From Kutzneria buriramensis (lineage in GTDB: Bacteria; Actinomycetota; Actinomycetes; Mycobacteriales; Pseudonocardiaceae): a stretch of 64,000 bases of DNA. The DNA lies in contig NZ_QUNO01000011.1 in NCBI RefSeq assembly GCF_003387475.1, forward strand, positions 310,001-374,000, in the 5' to 3' direction. A program made the translations under genes and the position numbers. A model generated the notes under the pieces. It was not told the DNA's origin, did no database searches, and worked only from the letters and a program-made list of their open reading frames with translations. This document shows, in pieces, positions 9,770 through 17,299 of this stretch; the first letter of the stretch is position 1; each line of letters opens with the position of its first letter.

Positions 9770-9991
9770 GTGGAGATCAAGATCGGCGTCGTTGAGAGCG
9801 CACGGGAGCTCCTTGTCGCCAGCGACCTGTCGCCGGACGAGGTCGAGGCGCTCGTCGCCGACGCGTTGGACGGCAAGCGGGCGGTGCTGACGCTGGTCGA
9901 CGAGAAGGGCCGCCGCTTCGTGGTCCCGTCGTCGCGGATCTCCTACGTCGAGATCGGCGCCGCCGACCAGCGCAAGGTGGGCTTCGCCTAG
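9770..9991 (+). CDS. DUF3107 family protein (TB9.4/Rv3208A-type)
   Basis: A 73-residue protein from GTG 9770, with a strong GGAGG ribosome-binding site 5 bases upstream. The sequence MEIKIGVVESARELLVASD, then a helix rich in Glu/Asp and the ending RRFVVPSSRISYVEIG, is the compact DUF3107 fold. The M. tuberculosis homologue TB9.4 is a small abundant protein of unknown function. A TAGCCT box at 9729-9734 could be its -10 element. A bidirectional hairpin follows. Confidence 0.88.
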   Translation: MEIKIGVVESARELLVASDLSPDEVEALVADALDGKRAVLTLVDEKGRRFVVPSSRISYVEIGAADQRKVGFA

Positions 9992-10005
9992 GACGCCAGC
10001 CGCGA

Positions 10006-10039
10006 ACGGCCCGGGCGGCATCCCTGCCGCCTGGGCCGT
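10006..10039. terminator. Bidirectional terminator between DUF3107 and DUF4873 genes
   Basis: ACGGCCCgGGCGGC (10006-10019) pairs with GCCGCCtGGGCCGT (10026-10039) around an ATCCCT loop: 13 base pairs with one G/T mismatch. It lies between two convergent genes. Confidence 0.8.
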
Positions 10040-10065
10040 CGCAGTGTCCGGAACAGTCCGAACCG

Positions 10066-10380
10066 TCAGTCGTGGGCCGGCGCCGTCTCCACCGCGAACG
10101 GCGGCCGGGACGTGCCGGTGACGCGGTAGCGCTGCCACGGGTCCGGATCGGACAGCGTCGCCGTCGCCTCGCCCTCCGGCGTCCGCAGCAGCAGTTCGCG
10201 GCGGCCGCCCTCGACCAGGTCGGTCACCGCCGGGTCGGCGTCGAGGCGGCCGTACCAGTGGTAGTAGCCGTCGATGGGCTGGAAGTGGCCGCGCAGCACG
10301 GCGCGCACCTTCAGCTCGCGCTCGCCGTCGACCAGCACGGCGTCGCCGGCGTAGCCCTCATCCCCGTGCTCGTCGGTCAT
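10066..10380 (-). CDS. DUF4873 domain-containing protein
   Basis: A 104-residue protein. The pattern GYAGDAVLVDGERELKVRA, then a GHFQPIDGYYHWYGRL core and a TATLSDPDPWQRYRVTGTSRPPF tail, is characteristic of DUF4873, a small beta-rich domain that also occurs fused to flavin monooxygenases. Its function is unknown. The ATG at 10380 overlaps the 3' end of the TetR gene by 23 bp, so both are on one transcript. The neighbouring AurF-type oxygenases make a link to oxidative metabolism plausible but unproven. Confidence 0.8.
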   Translation of the reverse strand: MTDEHGDEGYAGDAVLVDGERELKVRAVLRGHFQPIDGYYHWYGRLDADPAVTDLVEGGRRELLLRTPEGEATATLSDPDPWQRYRVTGTSRPPFAVETAPAHD

Positions 10381-11113
10381 CGCCGTCCTCTCCCTGCGTG
10401 TCGGGTTCCACCAGCCGCAGCGGCGGGTTCGGCTGGAGGCTCAGCGGCACCTGCGGGTCGATCGCGATGCCGCCGGAGCGCAGCAGGCCGTCCACCGCAA
10501 ACCAGATGATCTTGGTGAGGTAGTCGCTCAGGCTCTGCCGGGTCATCGACTGCCGCTCCAGCCACCAGTCGCCCGCTGCCTGCACCATGCCGACGGCCGC
10601 GTGCGCCCAGGGCTCGGCGCCGCCGGAGTCCATGTCGAACGCCCGCAGGTAGTCGCCGAGCAGGCGGGCCAGCGTGTTGGCGATGATCCGCTTGTCCTCG
10701 GTGGCGATGTCGGTCTCGACCGGTTTGTCGGTGAACGACCGCCGCACCACGAAGTGGTAGAGCTCGGGGAACTCCTCGATGGTGGCCAGGTACGAGTCGA
10801 CCGCGCGGTAGATCCGCTCGTACGGCGTGCCCTCGTCCACCAGGGCCGGCTTGAGCCGGTTCATCAGCAGGTCGGTGCCGCGCTGGCCTACGGCCAGGTA
10901 CAGGTCGGACTTGTCGGCGAAGTGCCGGTAGAGCACCGGCTTGGTCACGCCCGCCTCGGCCGCGATCTCGTCCATGCCGACGTCCGGCCCGTGCTTGGTG
11001 AGCGCGCGGATGGTGGCGTCGACGAACTCCTCGCGCCTGGCCTCGCGGTGCGCCCGCCACCGCTCGCGGCGCGCGTCCCCGCCGTCCGAGGACCTCTTGA
11101 CAGCTCGAGCCAT
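10358..11113 (-). CDS. TetR family transcriptional regulator
   Basis: A 251-residue regulator from ATG 11113 (MARAVKRSSDGGDARRERWR). The TetR helix-turn-helix is at ~30-75: EFVDATIRALTKHGPDVGMD, then EAGVTKPVLYRHFADKSDLYL. The C-terminal ligand domain contains WAHAAVGMVQAAGDWWLE and the LSDYLTKIIWFAVDGLL helix common in actinobacterial TetRs. It is transcribed divergently from an AurF-hydrolase-AurF cassette. A palindrome fitting a TetR operator lies in the 69-bp gap, so it probably represses itself and the cassette. Ligand unknown. Confidence 0.88.
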   Translation of the reverse strand: MARAVKRSSDGGDARRERWRAHREARREEFVDATIRALTKHGPDVGMDEIAAEAGVTKPVLYRHFADKSDLYLAVGQRGTDLLMNRLKPALVDEGTPYERIYRAVDSYLATIEEFPELYHFVVRRSFTDKPVETDIATEDKRIIANTLARLLGDYLRAFDMDSGGAEPWAHAAVGMVQAAGDWWLERQSMTRQSLSDYLTKIIWFAVDGLLRSGGIAIDPQVPLSLQPNPPLRLVEPDTQGEDGDDRRARG

Positions 11114-11131
11114 GTGACCCACGCTACCAGA

Positions 11132-11152
11132 GTTACCGTTACTTCCGGTAAC
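11132..11152. promoter_or_regulatory. Candidate TetR operator
   Basis: GTTACCG (11132-11138) and CGGTAAC (11146-11152) form a perfect 7-bp inverted repeat around a 7-base spacer. It lies between the divergent TetR and AurF starts, where autoregulating TetR proteins usually bind. Confidence 0.6.
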
Positions 11153-11182
11153 ACTAATCCGACTGGACCGAGCGGAGGAGCG

Positions 11183-12082
11183 ATGGCTCGATCGTTGAAG
11201 GTCGCCGACCGGGAGAAGACCGCCGAACGGCTGCTCAACTCCTCGGCCGACCGGTTCTACGACCCCGAGGTGGACATCGACTGGGCGGCGCCGCTGGCCG
11301 AGGACAAGTACTACATCCCGCAACACCGCAGTTCGCTGTACGGCACGGCGCTGTGGGACGGCCTGACCGAGCAGCAGCGCATCGAACTGACCAAGCACGA
11401 GGTGGCCAGCGTGGCCTCCGTCGGCCTGTGGTTCGAGGTGCTGCTGATGCAGATGTTGGTCAAGGCTGTCTACAACGCCGATCCCACCACGAGGCACGCA
11501 CAGTACGCCCTCACCGAGGTCGCTGACGAGTGCCGGCACTCGACGATGTTCGCGCGCATGGTGGAACGCATCGGCTGCCCCGCCTACGGGCCGCGCCGGT
11601 ACGTGCACCGACTGGGTAAGCTGCTGCCGACCATCGGCTACGGCCCGGCGATGTACGGCTCGATCCTCATCGCCGAGGAGGTCCTGGACCGCATGCAGCG
11701 CGAGGCGATGCAGGACGAGTCGGTGCAGCCGCTGGTCCGCATGGTCAACCGCATCCACGTCCTCGAGGAGGCCCGGCACGTCCGGTTCGCCCGCGAGGAG
11801 GTCGTGCGCGGCATGGAGAACATGGGCCGCGCCGAGCTGATGTACCAGCGCGAGCTGATCGCGTTGGTGGGCTTCTTCATCTGCCGCAGCATCATCAACC
11901 CGCGCGTGTACGCCGCCGTCGGGATCGACCCGAAGGTCGGCGAGCAGGCGGCGCTGCACAACCCGCACTACCGCGACACCATCCACTGGGCCGGTGAGCG
12001 GATCGTGAGCTTCCTCGACGAGGTGGGTCTCGTCGGCAACCCGGGGATGTCGTTGTGGCGCAAGTCCTTCCTCGTTCGGTGA
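11183..12082 (+). CDS. AurF-type di-iron oxygenase, copy 1
   Basis: A 299-residue protein with a GGAGGAG ribosome-binding site and ATG 11183. It shows the AurF di-iron pattern: a ferritin-like bundle with ELTKHEVASVASVG, ALTEVADECRHSTMFARM and HVLEEARHVRFAREEV, supplying the Glu and His metal ligands. AurF itself is a p-aminobenzoate N-oxygenase. Many actinobacterial homologues are annotated as di-iron oxygenases without known substrate. It shares long identical stretches with the second copy at 12957. GTGA overlap with the hydrolase gene indicates translational coupling. Confidence 0.88.
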   Translation: MARSLKVADREKTAERLLNSSADRFYDPEVDIDWAAPLAEDKYYIPQHRSSLYGTALWDGLTEQQRIELTKHEVASVASVGLWFEVLLMQMLVKAVYNADPTTRHAQYALTEVADECRHSTMFARMVERIGCPAYGPRRYVHRLGKLLPTIGYGPAMYGSILIAEEVLDRMQREAMQDESVQPLVRMVNRIHVLEEARHVRFAREEVVRGMENMGRAELMYQRELIALVGFFICRSIINPRVYAAVGIDPKVGEQAALHNPHYRDTIHWAGERIVSFLDEVGLVGNPGMSLWRKSFLVR

Positions 12083-12960
12083 CGCCCTGGGACGTGGCCG
12101 CGCGCAGCCGGTTCGTCACCTCCGACGGCACCGCTCTGCACGTGGTCGACGAGGGGCCGGCCGACGCGCAGACGACGGTGGTGCTGGTGCACGCCTGGAC
12201 CCTGGACCACACCTCGTGGGACCGCGTGGCGGCGACGCTGTCGCGGACGGTCCGGGTGCTTCGGTTCGATCACCGCGGACATGGCGGCTCGTCGCCCGCG
12301 CCCCGCGGCACGGCGACGATCGCCCAGCTCGCGGACGATCTCGCCGAGCTGATCGCGGACCGGGTGCCGACCGGCCGGATCGTGCTGGCCGGCCACTCCA
12401 TCGGCGGCATGACGATGATGGCGCTGGCGGAGCGAAACCCCGACCTGGTGGCGTCTCGCGTGACGGGGGCCGCTTTCGTGGCGACCTCCTCCGGTGGCCT
12501 GGACGCGTTGTCGCTCGGACTGCCGGAGCCGGTCGCGCGGGTGGTCCGTCGCGGCGAACGCGTCGTCAACCTGCGGCTGGCGAAGATGGAGCACCGCGCG
12601 CTGCTGCACAAGCCGCGGCTCGCGGAACCCGGCCTGCGCTGGCTGCTGTTCGGTCGCCGGCCGCGCCGACAGGACGTTGCTGCCACGGCCGAGCAGGTCG
12701 CCCGCGTGCATCCGGCGTCCATGGCGGGCTTCCGGTTCTCCCTGAGCGAGCACGACCGTCGGGCCGCGCTGGCCGTGTACGGCGGGATTCCGACCGTCGT
12801 GCTCGCCGGCGGCGCCGACCGGCTCACCCCGCCCGGGCACTCCCGGGTGATCGCCGCCGAGCTGCCGGCCGCCGAGCTGGTGATCTATCCCGGGGCCGGG
12901 CACATGCTGCCGCTCGAACGCTCGTTGGAAGTGACCACCAGGATCGGAGGACTGGCATGA
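12079..12960 (+). CDS. Alpha/beta hydrolase between the AurF paralogues
   Basis: A 293-residue hydrolase. GTG 12079 is chosen because it forms a GTGA overlap with the preceding stop. Motifs are VLVHAWTLDHTSWDR, FDHRGHGGSS, the nucleophile elbow GHSIGG, and a C-terminal GAGHMLPLE with the catalytic histidine. Its acid is likely in LAGGADRLTPP. It overlaps the next AurF gene by 4 bp (ATGA), so the three genes form one tightly coupled unit and probably act on one substrate. Confidence 0.85.
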   Translation: MTPWDVAARSRFVTSDGTALHVVDEGPADAQTTVVLVHAWTLDHTSWDRVAATLSRTVRVLRFDHRGHGGSSPAPRGTATIAQLADDLAELIADRVPTGRIVLAGHSIGGMTMMALAERNPDLVASRVTGAAFVATSSGGLDALSLGLPEPVARVVRRGERVVNLRLAKMEHRALLHKPRLAEPGLRWLLFGRRPRRQDVAATAEQVARVHPASMAGFRFSLSEHDRRAALAVYGGIPTVVLAGGADRLTPPGHSRVIAAELPAAELVIYPGAGHMLPLERSLEVTTRIGGLA

Positions 12961-13838
12961 TCGCCGACCGCGAGCGGACCGCCGAGCGGCTGCTCAACTC
13001 CTCGGCCCGCAACTCCTACGACCCCGACGTCGACATCGACTGGGAGGCGCCGCTGGCGCCGGACAAGTACTTCCTGCCGGCGCACCGGTGCACGCTGTAC
13101 GGGACGCCGCTGTGGGAAGGGCTCACGCAGGAGCAGCGGATCGAGCTGACCAAGCACGAGCTGGCCAGCATCGCGTCGGTCGGGATCTGGTTCGAGGTGA
13201 TCCTGATGGAGCTGCTGGTCCGGCACTCCTACAACGCCGATCCGCTCACCCGGCACACCCAGTACGCGCTCACCGAGGTCGCCGACGAGTGCCGGCACTC
13301 GGTGATGTTCGCGCGGCTGATCGAGCGGGTCGGCTGCCCCGCGTACGGGCCCGGCCAGACCGCCCAGCGGCTCGGCCGGTTGTTCAAGTCGATCGCCTTC
13401 GGACCGTCCATGTACGCGGGGATCCTGGTCGCCGAGGAGATCACCGACGCGTTGCAGCGGGAGTCGATGAACGACGACACCGTGCAACCGCTGGTGCGGA
13501 TGGTGAACCGGATCCACGTCATCGAGGAGGCCCGGCACGTGCGGTACGCGCGGGAGGAGGTGCTGCGGGACACGCCCAAGCTGTCACGGGCCGGCCTCGC
13601 CTACCACCGCGCCATGCTCGCCCGGACCGCGTTCATCGTCACCCGGGCGCTGGTGCACCCCAAGGTGTACCGGTCGGTCGGGCTCGACCCGTACGAGGCG
13701 CGGCGGGTGGCGTGGGCGAATCCGCACCACCGGGACACCATCCGCTGGGCCGGCTCGAAGCTGGTGTCCTTCCTCGACGAGAACGACCTCATCGGCGGCC
13801 CCAGCCGCCGCGTGTGGCAGGCGGTCGGACTGGTCTGA
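12957..13838 (+). CDS. AurF-type di-iron oxygenase, copy 2
   Basis: A 293-residue paralogue of the 11183 gene. The blocks RTAERLLNSSA, IELTKHELASIASVG, YALTEVADECRHSVMFAR, VQPLVRMVNRIHV and EEARHVRYAREEV are nearly identical between the two, so all di-iron ligands are retained in both. Differences cluster in the C-terminal third. A hairpin terminator lies about 100 bp downstream. Two oxygenase copies around a hydrolase suggests either a heteromer or two substrate specificities; neither can be decided here. Confidence 0.88.
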   Translation: MIADRERTAERLLNSSARNSYDPDVDIDWEAPLAPDKYFLPAHRCTLYGTPLWEGLTQEQRIELTKHELASIASVGIWFEVILMELLVRHSYNADPLTRHTQYALTEVADECRHSVMFARLIERVGCPAYGPGQTAQRLGRLFKSIAFGPSMYAGILVAEEITDALQRESMNDDTVQPLVRMVNRIHVIEEARHVRYAREEVLRDTPKLSRAGLAYHRAMLARTAFIVTRALVHPKVYRSVGLDPYEARRVAWANPHHRDTIRWAGSKLVSFLDENDLIGGPSRRVWQAVGLV

Positions 13839-13853
13839 CCTGCCGATTCCCCG

Positions 13854-13880
13854 CTGTCCACAGGCCCCGACTTGTCCACA
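13854..13880 (+). other. Pair of DnaA-box-like sequences
   Basis: CTGTCCACA (13854-13862) and TTGTCCACA (13872-13880) lie 18 bp apart in the same orientation. TTGTCCACA matches the high-GC actinobacterial DnaA box. Two boxes alone do not make an origin. The rest of the 13839-14225 gap holds a terminator and a family A repeat. Confidence 0.3.
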
Positions 13881-13937
13881 GGCGGCCCCGTTCCAAGATC
13901 GCCCGGACGCCCCCGGCGATAGGATGGAGCGGGGCCG

Positions 13938-13969
13938 GCCCCCAGGGATGGGTGGGGGCTGCTTTGTTG
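13938..13969 (+). terminator. Terminator of the AurF cassette
   Basis: GCCCCC (13938-13943) pairs with GGGGGC (13954-13959) across a 10-base loop and is followed by TGCTTTGTT. It ends the AurF-hydrolase-AurF transcript. Confidence 0.55.
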
Positions 13970-14071
13970 CCGGGCCGCGCGAATCCATTGGTCAGAGGCG
14001 TCGTCAGGTGCCGTTGGTCCCGCAGGCGACCGATGCGAGGCCTCCGCGGTGTGCATCCGGCAGCCCGACAT

Positions 14072-14220
14072 TCGCGAGGCCCCGCCGATGCTTCGCACGG
14101 TTGCTGGATTTCGATCGCCGCCACACACGCACCCACCACGGAGCCGATGCGGCGTTCGAAATCCAGCAAGGGCGAGGCATCGGCTCCAAAGGGGCCGAGC
14201 CCCGCGCGGAACGCGCGGCA
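14072..14220 (+). repeat. Structured intergenic repeat, family A, copy 2 (149 bp)
   Basis: The outer stem is GCCGATGCTTCGC (14084-14096) with GCGAGGCATCGGC (14172-14184). The inner stem is a perfect 14-bp TTGCTGGATTTCGA (14101-14114) with TCGAAATCCAGCAA (14156-14169), extended by CGCCGC / GCGGCG. The end hairpin is CCGCGCG-GAA-CGCGCGG (14202-14218). Relative to copy 3, CTGG/CCAG replaces CCGG/CCGG and CCGCGCG/CGCGCGG replaces CCGCCCG/CGGGCGG; both are compensated changes. The element ends 3 bases from the stop codon of the minus-strand TetR gene. Confidence 0.9.
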
Positions 14221-14225
14221 ATGAC

Positions 14226-14852
14226 TCAGTGCTGCAGGGGGAAGCCGCCGCCGATGCCGCGCCAGGCCAGGGTGGAGATCATCGCCACCGCGTCCTCCTT
14301 GGACACCCGGCGGTCGGTGTCCAGCCAGAACCGGGCCGTGACCTGGCTCAACCCGGTCAGGCCGACGGCCAGCAGCCGCGCCCGGTCCCGGTCCAGCGCC
14401 GCGTCGGCCATGATCGTCTCGGTGATGGCGTCGACGCTGGCGGAGGTGGCCCGCTCGATGGCCTGCTGCACGGCCGGCTCGCCGCGCAGGTCGGACTCGA
14501 ACACCATCCGGTACGCCTGGCCCTCGTTGTCGACGAAGTCGTAGAAGGCGCCGACGGCGGCCATCACGCGCTGCTTGTTGTCGGTGGTGGACTCCATGGC
14601 CTCGCGCACCGCGGCGACCAGCGCGTCGACGTGGCTCTCGAGCAGCGCCAGGTAGAGCTCCAGCTTGCCGGGGAAGTGCTGGTACAGCACGGGCTTGCTG
14701 ACGCCCGCCCGCTCGGCGATCTCGTCCATGGCGGCGGCGTGGTAACCGTTTGCCACGAACACGTCCTGCGCGGCGGCCAGCAGCTGGGCGCGTCGTGCCG
14801 ACCTGGGCAGCCGCACGCCACGCCCGATGCCCTGTTGTGCCGTCTCCGTCAT
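14226..14852 (-). CDS. TetR family transcriptional regulator, Rv3208-type
   Basis: A 208-residue regulator. ATG 14852 (MTETAQQGIGRGVRLP) is preferred over an upstream GTG because a GGGAGG ribosome-binding site precedes it. The HTH is at ~23-65: QLLAAAQDVFVANGYHAAAM, then ERAGVSKPVLYQHFPGKLELYL. The ligand domain includes VGAFYDFVDNEGQAYRMVFE. The sequence and the neighbourhood (DUF3107, DUF3152, moeZ) match M. tuberculosis Rv3208. It is divergent from an alpha/beta hydrolase gene, which it may control. Confidence 0.85.
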   Translation of the reverse strand: MTETAQQGIGRGVRLPRSARRAQLLAAAQDVFVANGYHAAAMDEIAERAGVSKPVLYQHFPGKLELYLALLESHVDALVAAVREAMESTTDNKQRVMAAVGAFYDFVDNEGQAYRMVFESDLRGEPAVQQAIERATSASVDAITETIMADAALDRDRARLLAVGLTGLSQVTARFWLDTDRRVSKEDAVAMISTLAWRGIGGGFPLQH

Positions 14853-14904
14853 CTCGCCTCCCACAAGCGTCACTCCGTGGCCGTGGCGACGGGGTCAACA
14901 AACC

Positions 14905-14918
14905 TTACTCGCCGGTAG
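14905..14918. promoter_or_regulatory. Candidate operator of the Rv3208-type TetR
   Basis: TTACTCGCCGGTAG is a near-palindrome (TTAC...GTAG). It resembles the TTAC-N6-GTAA sites seen for actinobacterial TetR regulators of lipid metabolism. It lies in the divergent gap between the TetR gene and the hydrolase gene. Confidence 0.4.
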
Positions 14919-15005
14919 TGCCGTGTGGTGACTTCCCTGCGTCCAGACATGTACAGAAGGTGTCCGGACTTCGCTATTGAGGTGAACAACAGGCATCCTG
15001 GTGGC

Positions 15006-16028
15006 ATGACGACCGTATCCTCGGCCGCGCCGCTCGGGGCCGGCATCCCGCTGACTCTGCCGACGCGCCCGCGGACGCAGTCGCTGACGAACGTGCCGCT
15101 GTCCACCGCGACGCTGCCCGCGCTCGATCTGACGATCCCGCCCTGGCCCGGCGAGATGATGACGTCCGGCGGCCTGACGCTGCACGTCCGCCGCGCGCCC
15201 GGCCCGGGCCCGGCCGCCCCGACCGCGGTCTTCGTGCACGGCCTCGGCGGCTCGTCCACGAACTGGACCGACCTCATGGGCCAGCTGGCCTCCCGGGTCA
15301 ACTGCATCGCCCTCGACCTGCCGGGATTCGGCCGCACGGCGCCGCCGGACGGCTACGACTTCAGCATGACCACCCACACCGACACGGTGGTCCGCTTCCT
15401 CGCCGGCCTGGACGGCCCGGTGCACCTGTTCGGCAACTCCATGGGCGGCGCGATCGCCCTGGCCGTCGCGGCCCAGCGGCCGGACCTGGTGCGCTCGATG
15501 ACGCTGATCTCCCCGGCCGTCCCGGATCTGCGGCCGGACCCCCGGCGCTGCGCCAACCCGAAGCTGCCGCTGACGTACCTGCCGGTGATCGGCCGGCGGT
15601 TCCGCAGCCGGCTGACGCCCCGCGAGCAGTCCCTCCAGATCCTCCGGCTGTGCTTCGCCCAGCCGGGCCTGATCCCCGAGCACCGCATCGACGAGGGCGT
15701 GCGCGAGACGATCGAGCGCAACGGCCTGCCGTACTACCGGGGCGCGCTCGCCGCCACCACGATCGGGTTGATTCGATCTTGGTTGGTGCCGGCCAACAGG
15801 TCGCTCTGGCGGGTGGTGCCCAAGGTCACCGCGCCGTCCCTGGTGGTGTGGGGCAACCAGGACCGCCTGGTCAGCGTGCGCAAGGCGCCGAGGACCGCTC
15901 AGCTGCTGCAACGCGGCCGGCTGCTGGTGCTGCCGAGGGTCGGACACTGCGCCCAGATCGAGCGCCCGGTCACGGTCGCCCGGGCCGTGCTGGGCATGTG
16001 GGAATCGGTCGACCGCGACCGGTGGTGA
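15006..16028 (+). CDS. Alpha/beta hydrolase
   Basis: A 340-residue hydrolase from ATG 15006. After a ~55-residue N-terminal extension (LDLTIPPWPGEMMTSGGLTL) come FVHGLGGSSTNWTDL, LDLPGFGRTAPP, the nucleophile elbow GNSMGG and the final LPRVGHCAQIERP with the catalytic histidine. The acid is probably in WGNQDRLVSV. The GNSMGG elbow is shared with meta-cleavage product hydrolases and haloperoxidase-like enzymes; substrate unknown. It is divergent from the TetR gene, suggesting control by that regulator. Confidence 0.82.
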   Translation: MTTVSSAAPLGAGIPLTLPTRPRTQSLTNVPLSTATLPALDLTIPPWPGEMMTSGGLTLHVRRAPGPGPAAPTAVFVHGLGGSSTNWTDLMGQLASRVNCIALDLPGFGRTAPPDGYDFSMTTHTDTVVRFLAGLDGPVHLFGNSMGGAIALAVAAQRPDLVRSMTLISPAVPDLRPDPRRCANPKLPLTYLPVIGRRFRSRLTPREQSLQILRLCFAQPGLIPEHRIDEGVRETIERNGLPYYRGALAATTIGLIRSWLVPANRSLWRVVPKVTAPSLVVWGNQDRLVSVRKAPRTAQLLQRGRLLVLPRVGHCAQIERPVTVARAVLGMWESVDRDRW

Positions 16029-16074
16029 GGCCCGCCTGCGCGGCGGTCCGTCACAACTGTGGCACTCTGGGCCG

Positions 16075-17196
16075 GTGACTCGGACGACACAGGAAGGCCG
16101 TGGCGGTGAGGGCAGCCCCGCCAAGCCCACGCCCAGCAACGTGTCGCCGATCCGTCCTGCCGTCACCCGCCGTCCCCCGGAGGAGCGCTACAGCAGCGGC
16201 GGCCGCCGAACGGCGGCGCAGCCGCTGACGGCGTCCTGGCGGCCCGAGCGCGGCGAGGGCAAGGCCGAGCCCGGTCGCGGCAAGCCCCGCAAGGGCGTGA
16301 AGGGCTTCGCCGCCACGTACGGCTGGCGGGTGTACGCGCTGCCGGTGCTGGTCGTCGTGACGGCGCTGGTGGTGTTCAACGTGGCCCGCTCGCCGGCGCC
16401 CGGCCCGGGCGGCAGCGGCCTGGACGGCTTCGCCGGCCAGAGTCCCACGACGACCACCAGCGGCCCACCGGTGGCCACCGAGAACAAGGCCGTGCCGGTC
16501 GACCCCAAGAACGGCACCGCCGTGCTGCCGCAGGGGGACAACTTCCCGCAGGCCGGCACCGGGACCTGGCACCTCGTGCCGGGCAGCGGCGCCAAGGTCG
16601 GCAACGGCCCGCACCTGTACCGCTACCAGGTGGCCGTCGAGGACGGCATCGATCCGACGGTCTACGGCGGCGACGACGCGTACGCGAAGACCGTGGAGAA
16701 CATCCTGTCCGATCCGCGCAGCTGGATCGGCAGCGGCTCGATCTCGCTCCAGCGGGTGGGCCCGGACTTCAAGAACCCCGACTTCATCGTCAGCCTCACC
16801 ACGCCCAACACCGACCACCGGCCGGACATGTGCGGCTACCAGATCCAGTACGAGGCGTCGTGCTGGAACGCCGACCAGAACCGCGTGGTGATCAACCTGG
16901 CCCGATGGATCCGCGGCGCGATGGCCTTCAACGGCGACATCGGCCTGTACCGCGAGTACGCCATCAACCACGAGGTCGGCCACGTGTTCGGCAACCCGCA
17001 CGTGGGCTGTGGCACCGACGGCGGGCTGGCGCCGGTGATGATGCAGCAGACCTTCGGTGTGTCCGACGACTACGTGTGGCAGCTCAACCAGGTCGACCCG
17101 TTCAACCGGACCGCGGTGCAGAAGGACGGCAAGGTGTGCCGGCCCAACGCCTGGCCGAACCCGCAGGGCGCGCCCGGCGGGCAGCCCACGCAGTAG
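16075..17196 (+). CDS. DUF3152 family membrane-anchored putative metzincin protease (Rv3207c-type)
   Basis: A 373-residue protein. A long basic/proline-rich cytoplasmic N-terminus (~1-80) precedes one transmembrane helix (VYALPVLVVVTALVVFNV, ~86-103), a Thr/Pro linker and the extracytoplasmic DUF3152 domain. Residues 299-309 read HEVGHVFGNPH, an exact HExxHxxGxxH metzincin zinc motif, and PVMMQQT a little downstream would fit a Met-turn. Cysteines at MCGY, SCWN, VGCG and KVCR suggest disulphides. The family is annotated only as DUF3152; protease activity is inferred from the motif. Confidence 0.8.
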   Translation: MTRTTQEGRGGEGSPAKPTPSNVSPIRPAVTRRPPEERYSSGGRRTAAQPLTASWRPERGEGKAEPGRGKPRKGVKGFAATYGWRVYALPVLVVVTALVVFNVARSPAPGPGGSGLDGFAGQSPTTTTSGPPVATENKAVPVDPKNGTAVLPQGDNFPQAGTGTWHLVPGSGAKVGNGPHLYRYQVAVEDGIDPTVYGGDDAYAKTVENILSDPRSWIGSGSISLQRVGPDFKNPDFIVSLTTPNTDHRPDMCGYQIQYEASCWNADQNRVVINLARWIRGAMAFNGDIGLYREYAINHEVGHVFGNPHVGCGTDGGLAPVMMQQTFGVSDDYVWQLNQVDPFNRTAVQKDGKVCRPNAWPNPQGAPGGQPTQ

Positions 17197-17299
17197 TCCG
17201 CCCATAGGGTGGGACGGGTTTCCCAGCGGGAAGACACTGGGGCAGTCTGGACGTTGCAGAGGGGGCAGGATGAATTCCCCCTGCGTCGAGGAGGAGCAG

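Noticed and set aside
13839-14071. Possible replication origin because of two DnaA-like boxes
   Set aside because: Only two boxes, no AT-rich region, and no dnaA or dnaN nearby.
14004-14189. Short frames across the family A repeats that give similar peptides (for example MPRPCWISNAASAPWW and MPRPCRISTAASAPWW)
   Set aside because: The similarity comes from the DNA repeat. The nucleotide changes follow stem pairing, not codon position, and copy 1 does not keep the frame.
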